This document shows, one piece after another, positions 15,446-22,500 of a stretch of DNA of 22,500 nt. The translations under genes and the position numbers were made by a program. The notes beneath the pieces were generated by a model. The model was given only the letters and a program-made list of their open reading frames with translations, ran no database searches and was not told where the DNA came from. The DNA is from Paulinella micropora. Lineage: Eukaryota > Cercozoa > Imbricatea > Euglyphida > Paulinellidae. Location of the stretch: assembly GCA_019918135.1 (NCBI GenBank), contig WBZZ01001336.1, forward strand, positions 30,001-52,500, in the 5' to 3' direction. Position 1 is the stretch's first letter. Every line of letters starts with the position of its first letter.

Positions 15446-16075
15446 GTGCTACATCTTATCACCCTGTATGTGCTTTACCAAATGCTTGCTGTGCTGCTAG
15501 TGCAGAAATACACCTTGCAGTCTGTACGGGGAGTCCACCCGGAGCTGCATATCGTGGTACTGGCAGCAGGCGGCGAGTTCGAATACGGGGATCCAGGACT
15601 GTGCGTTTACGGCTTCGAAGATGAGTTTGTCGGTGACGATCATGTGATTGTGCAGATATACCAGCACAGCAAGTGGCCCATGCAGAACGGGCAAAAATTG
15701 AAGGGTGTTTGGCCTTTTAACAAAAAAGCCAAGGACAACGGCTCAAGTGGAGAAGTGGTTTATAGTTGGCCTGGCTGGGACACCCACACGAAGCCAAAAT
15801 ATTTAAAAATGACCAAACAACAGCTCCAAGATTTTGTACTGGCAGCATCTGCAACGGCAAGATGTGTAGTTAGTAATCCAAAGGAAAGAATGAAGACGGT
15901 CGCAACACAACGTGTCAAGCCCCCGAAGAGTGAAAGTAAAAAACCTAGTCATGTCTACGTTGACCTAGTAAATGACAAAGAAAATGATACAAACGTTCCA
16001 ACAGTTCTAACAGGAACGAAACGAAGCGGTAAGCCAAGTACAAAGCGGGCAGAAATGATCGCCAGGGCAGGTTGA
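15446..16075 (+). CDS. Unrecognised basic protein, last exon or short gene
   Basis: Open to TGA at 16073-16075. A possible acceptor TGACAG|GTG opens it at 15446, and the first ATG is at 15482 (MLAVLLVQKYTLQ). The first half is hydrophobic and ordered (HIVVLAAGGEFEYGDPG, DHVIVQIYQHSKWPM). The second half is Lys/Ser/Thr-rich and probably disordered, with VYVDLVNDKEND near the end, a stretch that loosely resembles a SUMO-interacting motif (hydrophobic core then acidic residues). No family recognised. It follows the methyltransferase exon on the same strand and may be part of the same transcript. Confidence 0.5.
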   Translation: MLHLITLYVLYQMLAVLLVQKYTLQSVRGVHPELHIVVLAAGGEFEYGDPGLCVYGFEDEFVGDDHVIVQIYQHSKWPMQNGQKLKGVWPFNKKAKDNGSSGEVVYSWPGWDTHTKPKYLKMTKQQLQDFVLAASATARCVVSNPKERMKTVATQRVKPPKSESKKPSHVYVDLVNDKENDTNVPTVLTGTKRSGKPSTKRAEMIARAG

Positions 16076-16164
16076 CAGGTTGGTAGCACTTTCCTTGTCA
16101 CTACGTATGTCAAGTAAAACATGACTAGGTTTTTTGCGTTAATTTCGGCTATCAGGAAGTCAGT
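16076..16164. other. Short non-coding stretch
   Basis: AT-rich sequence between the ORF and the palindrome field. Nothing recognised. Confidence 0.5.
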
Positions 16165-17580
16165 AAGAATGTAGTAGTGATCATCACTAATAATGTAGTG
16201 GTGAGTACTATGACTGTAGTGACTGTCACTTAACTAATTATTGTGGCGATGGCTCACTACTACTGAAGTCACTGTTACCAGCCAAGTATAGTGATGAGCA
16301 CTAAATAACTGTAGTTCCCATCACTTCCAAGAGTAGTGACGGGCACTACAGGTGTTTAGTGGTCATCACTAACAACAGGTAGTGACAAGCACTACATATT
16401 TAGTGATCATCACTAACAACAGTTAGTCATGAGCACTACATTGTGTAGTGCTCATCACTACTGGTGTAGTGCTCATCACTACATACTGTTAGTGATGATC
16501 ACTATGCAACAGGTAGTGATGAGCACTACATTTGTAGTGCTCATCACTACATACTGTTAGTGATGAGCACTATGCAACAGTTAGTGATGAGCACTACATT
16601 TGTATAGTGATCGTCACTAACAGTATGGTAGTGATGAGCACTACACTAGTAGTGATGAGCACTACATTTGTAGTGATCATCACTACATACTGTTAGTGAT
16701 GATCACTATGCAATAGGTAGTGATGAGCACTACATTTGTATAGTGATCATCACTAACAGTATGTAGTGATCAGCACTACACTAGTAGTGATGAGCACTAC
16801 ATTTGTAGTGATCATCACTAACAGGATGTAGTGATGAGCACTACGGTGGTGTAGTGACCATCACTACCTTTTGTTAGTGATGGGCACTACGAAAATGTAG
16901 TGATCATCACTACAAACTTTTTTGTTTGAACTATTTTTTTAAGTGATCAGCACTATCTTTTGTAGTGATCGGCACTACGTTTCGTCGATTTATTAAAATT
17001 TTTACCGTTAAGTGACGAGCACTCAATTCATAAGTGATGGGCACTACTTTTGTAGTGACACCGGCGAAGATACATTCAAAAACTGTTGCTAGTGATGGTC
17101 ACTACTTTTTTAGTGATCATCACTAGCTTTTTACTGATGGATAATTCAAAAATTGTAGTGATCATCACTACTTATTTTTAGTGACCATCACTATTTTTTT
17201 TATTTTTTCAAAAATCGAGTTCTAGCAGTGCTTGCTAGTGACGGTCACTAAATATGTAGTGATGGGCACTAACTTTTTAGTGATCATCACTTAATAAGTG
17301 ATCATCACTAAAATCACTACGTTTTGCACAGCAGTCGACCGTTACATCCGGAAACACTTCCATTTTGAGGTAGTGATCATCACTACGTCGTTTAGTGATG
17401 AGGGAGAATCTAGGGGATGCCGTAGTGATATCACTACATTTGTTGAATTAAGGACAATGGAGGCGTAGTGATGATCACTACCTCAAAATTTTCCTTATTG
17501 TCGTGATGATCACTACGTTTTTTTAGTGATGTATCACTAACTTTTTGTAGTGATCATCACTACAAAAAGTTAGTGATGGT
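16165..17580. repeat. 1.4-kb field of palindromes AGTG-N5-CACT
   Basis: Several dozen copies of a 13-bp palindrome whose best form is AGTGATSATCACT. Centres vary in compensated ways (ATGAG, CTCAT, ATCGT, ACCAT, ATGGG), and many copies are extended to TAGTG...CACTA. Between 16370 and 16860 copies recur 21 to 24 bp apart with repeated linkers (ACATTTGT, ACATACTGTT, ATGCAACAGG), making a higher-order pattern. Further right (16990-17580) they thin out among A/T-rich linkers. No open frame. Confidence 0.92.
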
Positions 17581-17926
17581 ATTCCGTACTTGTAGTGTTT
17601 CTCACCGTCTCTGCCATCTATCATATCCTTCGCCAACTGCTTCTTAGTAATGTGGTTCATCTTTTCGTCATCATTCATTATACCCCTCAGGTATTATGTA
17701 AAGCACATCTTGACCCCTGACCCTTTTGATTTCATAATTAATTTTTGTTCCCTAAATTTGTCCAACCTATATTGAATACCGTTGTAAGTGTGTGTCTCCA
17801 TCTTATATATTGGTTAACAATTTTTTTTTGGAAATTAAATAATTATCTCAATTGTCTGCCCCCGCCGTGGTCCGCCGTGTGCTCCCCGTGTCTATATATA
17901 CGGGGGGCCCTGTGTTTAGATGGAAA
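17581..17926. other. AT-rich intergenic stretch
   Basis: No ORF longer than about 60 codons, no repeat copy and no RNA gene recognised. Near 17897 there is CTATATATACGGGGGGCCC, which could be promoter-like but is unsupported. Confidence 0.4.
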
Positions 17927-18259
17927 TTAGGGCGGGGCGGGCGGTGCTGGCGGGGCTGAAAGGGGCTCTGCCCCTTTCAAACTCCCACAGTGGGGTTGTA
18001 GGTGTTTACCCCTACAATGTGTGCTTGATTTCATATGTCTTGCTTTGCTACTCCTATTGATTTCAACTTCGCACTCACACTTGAATGTTTTCTTATTCCA
18101 ATTCCTTTTCTTTTCTTTTTTGATTTCTTTTGTTTCCTTATCATAATTAACTTTCCATTCATCATACTTTGGTTTTACTTTTTCCTCGTGGTATTTCTTT
18201 GCTTCTTCCATTGCTTGTTCTTGTGTTCTTCGTTTTCCAATAGTAAAACTCTTAAACAT
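17927..18259 (-). CDS. Small Lys/Glu-rich protein with C/H zinc motif
   Basis: The ORF has 110 codons and starts MFKSFTIGKRRTQEQAM. A charged helical stretch (KKYHEEKVKPKYDEWKVNYD) leads to FKCECEVEINRSSKARHMKS then STH. This C-x-C ... H-x4-5-H arrangement after a Tyr/Lys/Glu-rich helix recurs in small proteins of large DNA viruses and Polinton-like elements of protists, so the gene may be a fragment of such an element. No capsid, polymerase or integrase is present. The C-terminus is Pro/Ala-rich and overlaps a GC-rich hairpin. Identity uncertain. Confidence 0.45.
   Translation of the reverse strand: MFKSFTIGKRRTQEQAMEEAKKYHEEKVKPKYDEWKVNYDKETKEIKKEKKRNWNKKTFKCECEVEINRSSKARHMKSSTHCRGKHLQPHCGSLKGAEPLSAPPAPPAPP
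17961..18036. other. GC-rich hairpins at the 3' end of the zinc-motif ORF
   Basis: GAAAGGGGC-TCT-GCCCCTTTC is a perfect 9-bp stem. A second weaker pair (TGTAGGTGTTTACCCCTACA) follows. A related stem (GAGGGGTTTTGCCCCCCG) lies at about 18352-18369 on the other side of the ORF. These could be transcription-end structures or remains of element ends. Confidence 0.65.
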
Positions 18260-18347
18260 CGTTTTACCTCATTCTCTCCATTGAACTTTTACCATCGTCC
18301 TCTTTTCATTATTCTTCATCATAATACATCCCTTTGAAATCGTAAAC

Positions 18348-18782
18348 CTACGAGGGGTTTTGCCCCCCGTTTGTGTGTCTTCGTTTGTCATCCTGTATGT
18401 GTCTATATTTGCCAACCCCGCGTTCTCCGGCCTGGAATAACAGCAGCACCAGCAGCAGCGGAGCGCAGAACACCGCCTCTAGCCACCTGTAAACCTGGAA
18501 GCCCTCCCAGCGGGGCAGCAGCGCGTGCGCTACTAAGACACATAACCCCGCCAGGCTGATGATTTGCAGCGCTAGGGACAGGGCCAGGACGCTAGTATCC
18601 GCGTGCTTGCTGCGGGCTATTTCCCAGCCCAAGATCGAGGCATGCGCTACCAAGGCCAGGACCACGAAACTGAACAGCACTGGCTGTACCTTGAGTCTAC
18701 GGCAGTGACACATACCGTGTGAGCTCTCCTTTGGCTTTTCTTTTTTTTTGCCTTCTCGCCGCACACTTGAGAAGTGGAGCAA
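18348..18782 (-). CDS. Putative three-helix membrane protein
   Basis: The long frame opens at 18782, but the better start is the Met of MCHCRRLKVQPVLF (about 18713). Three hydrophobic helices are visible: QPVLFSFVVLALVAHASIL, ALSLALQIISLAGLCVLVA, and a third in YRWLEAVFCAPLLLVLLLF. The tail is polar (QDDKRRHTNGGQNPS). The region is GC-richer than its surroundings and looks coding. Family not recognised. It might be an exon of a longer gene. The ORF at 19182-19943 is on the same strand upstream. Confidence 0.5.
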   Translation of the reverse strand: MLHFSSVRREGKKKEKPKESSHGMCHCRRLKVQPVLFSFVVLALVAHASILGWEIARSKHADTSVLALSLALQIISLAGLCVLVAHALLPRWEGFQVYRWLEAVFCAPLLLVLLLFQAGERGVGKYRHIQDDKRRHTNGGQNPS

Positions 18783-19181
18783 AAAAGGGGGGGGGGGGGA
18801 AGGGGTGGAAAGAAGTTGAGCGAGAGTGATTTTTTACTGATTATTTTTTTTCTTTATCGTTTGGTAGAGGATTTCTTTATCGTTTGCCTAGGTTTGTTCT
18901 TTCCCGTAGTCGTTTTTTTTCCTGCCGATTCGCGCACCAGACCCCCCGTTTTCCCTCCCCCCCCCCCAAGAGAAAAAAACGGGCAAGACTTCGGCCAGAG
19001 TTTGGGGGGGAGGGGGGAGGGAGAGAGAGAGAGAGAGGGCTTCGGGGGGATTGGAAGCTAGCTTCTACGAGAGGGCCAACAAAAAAAAGAGGCAGACCTC
19101 GAGGAAAGAAAAAGGTGGTGTCTGTTGCCTTTTTTTGGGGGGGAGGGGGGGGGTTTTAGACCGCCAAAAAACCCCCGTTTC
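18783..19181. other. Homopolymer-rich spacer
   Basis: G runs (18786-18799, 19005-19020, 19137-19154), C and T runs, and a GA repeat near 19020. Open frames here arise from the runs. No supported gene. Confidence 0.5.
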
Positions 19182-19943
19182 TCATTCTAATACTTTGTGT
19201 AACTGGGCGGGCCTGCTTGAACAGCGCGTCCTCAGCTCCTGCTCTTTCCCGCTCTTGTCGCCGTCGTCAGTCTCCTCTAGCGGCAACAGAAATTGGATGG
19301 CCAGGTGGTTCTTTTCCAAGTCTAGCCAGGTATTCACATTGCTGGCCTTGAAAGCGGTCAGGATCCGGGCACAGCTCTCCATGACCCCGGCGGCACGCGC
19401 GCCGCTCACTGCGCAGACAGAGCTGATCACGATGCAGGCACTCCTGCTGCAGCACTCGGGCAGGATCGAATCCATCAGCACAACCTTCACGGACGGGCGC
19501 TGTGCTTCCCAGACCCTTTTTTGTGCCTCGCCGTCCTGCGTATCCTCTTGCAGATGGACGGCTACGCAGGCAAACATGGCTAAGCGTTCTAGGACGAGCC
19601 TGAAACGTTCGGGTATGTCGACCTCCACCGCTTGGTCCGGCTTGAAGAATTCCCAGACATTGCCTTCTGCACGGAATTTACGTAGCGCGTACATGAAATC
19701 TGATACCGGAGGAGTGATCTCTGCCCAGGAAAACTCGTGTGGCGGTAGCAGCTGCTCGCTCTGGGGCGGGGGCTCGCCTGATATCTCTAGGTGCGGCTGG
19801 TTGAGCAGCCGGTGTTTCTGTGCCTTGGTGCTGGCTTCTCGCAAGGTAATGCTGTACCGGCCCCCGTCCGCGAGCTGTGCCAGCACTTCTGCGCCCACCC
19901 TGCCGGGCCCGAAAACTAAAAACCCGGCGTTTGAACTAAACAT
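19182..19943 (-). CDS. Rossmann-type N-terminus, otherwise unrecognised (253 aa)
   Basis: It starts MFSSNAGFLVFGPGRVGAEV. FGPGRVG fits the G-x-G-x-x-G dinucleotide-binding turn after a hydrophobic strand, as in pyrroline-5-carboxylate-reductase-like proteins. The middle is less typical of that family (PPHEFSWAEITPPVSDFMYA, ERFRLVLERLAMFACVAV). A Cys/Ala-rich segment (CCSRSACIVISSVCAVSG) follows near residue 165. GC-rich codon use and a long clean frame support coding. The end may run into an intron (PAQLHKVLE then stop). NAD(P) binding is inference from one motif. Confidence 0.5.
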   Translation of the reverse strand: MFSSNAGFLVFGPGRVGAEVLAQLADGGRYSITLREASTKAQKHRLLNQPHLEISGEPPPQSEQLLPPHEFSWAEITPPVSDFMYALRKFRAEGNVWEFFKPDQAVEVDIPERFRLVLERLAMFACVAVHLQEDTQDGEAQKRVWEAQRPSVKVVLMDSILPECCSRSACIVISSVCAVSGARAAGVMESCARILTAFKASNVNTWLDLEKNHLAIQFLLPLEETDDGDKSGKEQELRTRCSSRPAQLHKVLE

Positions 19944-20437
19944 TCGACAATCTTGGGGGTATCCCTTTTTCCGAAATTTTCCATGAAGTATATGGACTTT
20001 TTTGAAAACGTGTGGAAATGAAAGGAAATCAATTCACTGATTGCAGAACATATAGAAATAATATTAAAACATGTTTTTATTAATTGTAATACACTTTAAC
20101 TTCATCTTCAGAGGTGGGCAGGAACCGGTCCGACACGGTAATCTTTCTCCTTTTTCATAGTCCCGGCTACTATGAATCTATGATGATAACAATGCCCAAC
20201 ATGCAGAATTTGCTTTTAAGTTTGTTTATCTTTGTTTACATTAAGCATTTTACTTTATTATGATAATAAACATTGCTTTTACCTACAATAAATTCCCCCC
20301 GGGGGGGGGGAGGGGGGAGGGGGGAACGGGGGAGGAAGAGAAGTGCGATGTCGCCACGCAAAATACATAGATTCTACAACAAAATTTCTTTAATTACTAA
20401 AAAAAATAATAAATCTAACTCCGTAATATCATACTAA
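19944..20437. other. AT-rich intergenic stretch with a G run
   Basis: No gene seen. It contains AATAAA-type signals (20263-20271, 20288) and a C6/G-rich block at 20294-20335. Confidence 0.45.
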
Positions 20438-20619
20438 CTAAATTAGAAGTTTGTTTAACTCTTGCACGCGACAAACGTTCTTAATCACGCTTTCGACCAT
20501 AACAAACCTGCAAGTGCAAAAAATTACGATTAATACTACACTACTACAAAGAAAAAAAACACAAAACAAATTCAAACATCTTTCAGATGAAGGAGAAAAG
20601 TGAAAGCTATGCAAACTAC

Positions 20620-21247
20620 CTGGTGCGTGCATTTGAAGTTGGCGCCGAGTCAGCGCAAGCGATGCTAAAACAAACTCCCATGCGTTAGGTGAGCTGGGAG
20701 CGGTGAGACCGGTGCCGCGTTGGGGGGTGGAAGGTGAGTTACCAGCAGACAGAGCGCCAGCTGCCATCCGCGCGATGAGATCCTCCAGCAAGCTTTCTCT
20801 CTCGCTCTTACTATTTTTGTTGTTGTTGTTGTTGTTGCTGTTGTTGTTGCTGATGTTGTTGTTGTTATCATTATCATCATAGTTTTTCTTGTTCTTGTTA
20901 TTCTTCTTCATCTTCTTCTTCACTCTCTCGTTCTCTTCTTCTGAGCTTTCCTCCTCCTCCTCCTCCTCCTCCTCCTCCTTCTCCTTCTTCGAATTCTTCC
21001 TCTTTCTTCTCTCCTCTTCCCGTTGTCGCTTCTCTTGCGCCTCTTTTTCCTTCCGATCTTGCGCTTCTTTTTTCTTCCTTTCCTCCTCTCTCAACTTTCT
21101 TTCTTCTGCTAGCATTTCCTTAATGGATGCGGCTTGTTCTGACATTGCCTTGTTCACAAGATCCTGAATGACTTCTTTCGACACGCCGGCGGACGAACTA
21201 CCCTGAATACAATACCGGTCGCCGTTGTTTTGAAAGAAGTCGTTCAT
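20620..21247 (-). CDS. Coiled-coil, low-complexity protein (exon)
   Basis: The start chosen is the Met of MNDFFQNNGDRYCIQG. The frame runs on upstream only through the ATT tail of repeat C2. A predicted coiled coil (KEVIQDLVNKAMSEQAASIK and following Arg/Lys/Glu heptads) is followed by poly-Glu, poly-Lys and Asn runs, then ERESLLEDLIARMAAGALSA and a Ser/Pro/Thr stretch. The end is placed at a GT donor after ATGCACGCACCAG (20620). The frame beyond it turns hydrophobic and non-typical. Function unknown; possibly nuclear. Some of the length comes from trinucleotide repeats in the gene itself. Confidence 0.55.
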
Positions 21248-21307
21248 TTCTTGCGAACAAGGCAGTGGCAGAACAAACCAACAGCAACGACAACAACAAC
21301 AACAAAG

Positions 21308-21333
21308 AATAATAATAATAATAATAATAATAA
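21308..21333. repeat. (AAT)n microsatellite
   Basis: The minus-strand ATT tail of repeat C2. It lies about 60 bp upstream of the coiled-coil ORF start. Confidence 0.9.
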
Positions 21334-21510
21334 TAGTATATCTCCTGCCAATTGCTGAGACAAAAGGCCATGTGCATCCAGTCCTCCATTCCATAAGGAA
21401 AGTCTCCACACCAATCGGTGGAATAAAGGAAGTGACGGCATAGAACATCACTCTAGGAGCTTTATACCAATCAGCCCATGGAAAGGGACCGATGGCCTAT
21501 GTACTCCCTA
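21334..21510 (-). repeat. Dispersed repeat C, copy C2
   Basis: Nearly identical to 3655-3833 (small changes: GAGACAAAAG for GAGCCAAAAG, ATCACTCTAGG for TTTCTCTAGG, CATGGAAAGG for CATTGAAAGG). It is again flanked on both sides by (AAT)n in the same orientation. The minus-strand 3' end GGAGATATACTATT resembles that of repeat B. Confidence 0.9.
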
Positions 21511-21636
<126 letters not shown>

Positions 21637-21890
21637 GTTTGAAAAAAAAATGTCAGCGCTTCCCGTTAGAGAGATTATACTCGGAAAAAAAAAGACAGGG
21701 AAAGGCTCACTGATAGAATGCCACACACACTAGCTAGCCATACTAAAGCTAGTAGCTATACTCCCCTCTCTAAACTATATGCTGCGGCGCCCAAAGAGAC
21801 CTTTTGACCCCCCCCCCCCCCCCCCCCCCGGGGGCCCCCCCCCTCACAAAAAAAAAGAAAAAGAAGAAGAAGGAGTAGGAAAGATTATAC
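21637..21890. other. Non-coding stretch with C/G run
   Basis: AT-rich sequence, then a C run and G run (21809-21842) and an A-rich stretch. It is probably intron downstream of the small minus-strand exon at 21891. Confidence 0.4.
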
Positions 21891-22117
21891 CTCCAACGAC
21901 ATGTCCACTTCATCAGCGTCGACCGCGGGCTTTTTGGACTTCGGCTTGCCTAGTCACGTCAGAAATTAGAAACACTGAAAAAAAAGCACACAAAAAAGAT
22001 GAAATTTGCTAGTACCTGGCTTTTTCTTGCTGGACCCCTTAGGCATAGGAGGCTCAGGGGTCTCTTCTTCTTCAGGGACGTCTGGAACGTCTGGAACATC
22101 GTCGACGTCGATGGATT
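21891..22117 (-). CDS. Two exons of an unrecognised acidic/Lys-rich gene
   Basis: Minus-strand exons 22016-22117 and 21891-21949 are bounded by AG acceptors (GTGCAG|AA; GACTAG|GC) and GT donors (CCAG|GTACTA; GAG|GTATAA), and join in phase across a 66-bp intron. They encode ESIDVDDVPDVPDVPEEEE, then TPEPPMPKGSSKKKPG, then KPKSKKPAVDADEVDMSLE. The composition is that of a disordered nuclear-protein linker. The upstream and downstream exons are not visible. Confidence 0.5.
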
Positions 22118-22279
22118 CTGCACAAAGAACCAAACAATATTACATACATCCTTCATTTTTCATTACATACAATGTTGCTACCGAATCTCAGTTTTTTTGG
22201 CCTGCCCGAAGAGCGAGGCTCAGTCGGGCACTTTTTTTGATTCTTCTTCTAACGTTTCAGGCGAGCATGCAGTAAATAT

Positions 22280-22416
22280 GCAAAATAAAGAAAAGGAAGA
22301 TGCCAAAAAAAACAAAAACAAAAACAAAAAAAAAAACAAAAAAAAAAAAAAAAAAAAAGATGGAGCTGGTGGAGAAAAAGAATAATAACATGTATATGAA
22401 GAAGAAAAAGAAAAAT

Positions 22417-22452
<36 letters not shown>

Positions 22453-22500
22453 AGAAGAAGAAGAAGAAATGACCTTGTTTGCTTCGTACAGAAGCAAAAG
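22280..22500. repeat. A-rich and (GAA)n low-complexity stretch
   Basis: A runs with scattered C, then GAAGAAGAA repeats to about 22468. Open frames here follow from the repeats and are not supported as genes. Confidence 0.8.

Noticed and set aside
18774..19159. Plus-strand frames in the homopolymer spacer
   Set aside because: They arise from G, C, A and GA runs and have no protein-like composition.
20438..21451. A 337-codon minus-strand gene including repeat C2
   Set aside because: The first third translates repeat C2 and the ATT tract. The coding-like part begins at the Met at 21247.
22249..22497. Poly-Ser minus-strand frame
   Set aside because: It is a translation of the GAA/TTC repeat.

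Overview
The window is nuclear DNA of a eukaryote, probably a repeat-rich protist or alga. It carries multi-exon genes with GT-AG introns, an APE-type non-LTR retrotransposon, a tRNA-derived SINE, very many (AAT)n, (CT)n and (GATA)n microsatellites, and no bacterial operon structure. I cannot name the species from sequence alone.

Left part (1-6730): the 3' portion of one plus-strand gene. I can follow ten exons that join in frame across nine introns. They start at an acceptor at 528-529 and end at a TGA at 6728-6730. The deduced protein (about 720 residues visible) has an unrecognised N-terminal half, a long acidic/basic low-complexity middle, and a C-terminal part resembling a SET (lysine methyltransferase) domain. 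The SET part is broken by a one-base frame change at a run of six A. One 2.8-kb intron holds a stack of retroelement copies separated by (AAT)n.

Middle (6731-13740): a head-to-tail chain of elements, all reading on the minus strand. It ends in an apparently intact LINE of about 6.1 kb with one 1703-codon ORF (nucleic-acid-binding N-terminus, APE endonuclease, reverse transcriptase, CCHC knuckle). The C-terminal tail of that ORF contains a SUMO-interacting-type motif and a PCNA-interacting (PIP-box) type motif.

Right-middle (13860-16075): plus-strand exons of a zinc-finger plus class I (DOT1-like) methyltransferase and of an unrecognised basic protein. At 16165-17580 there is a 1.4-kb field made almost only of short palindromes, AGTG-N5-CACT. 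The same 13-bp palindrome, in 21-bp tandem arrays, sits inside or beside almost every gene intron in the window (215-500, 1072-1218, 1645-1953, 6785-6932, 13866-14018, 15100-15247) and in scattered form at 4855-5222. This is the most unusual signal here. It looks like a helically phased array of binding sites for a dimeric protein, or the internal repeat of an intron-colonising element.

Right end (17590-22500): a minus-strand ORF with a short C/H zinc motif between two GC-rich hairpins, a GC-rich island with two minus-strand ORFs (a three-helix membrane protein and a protein with a Rossmann-type GxGxxG start), and low-complexity minus-strand coding pieces mixed with (AAT)n tracts and a dispersed repeat.

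Two probable chromatin methyltransferases (SET and DOT1-like) lie among the palindrome arrays, which invites the idea of a link. That link is inference only.
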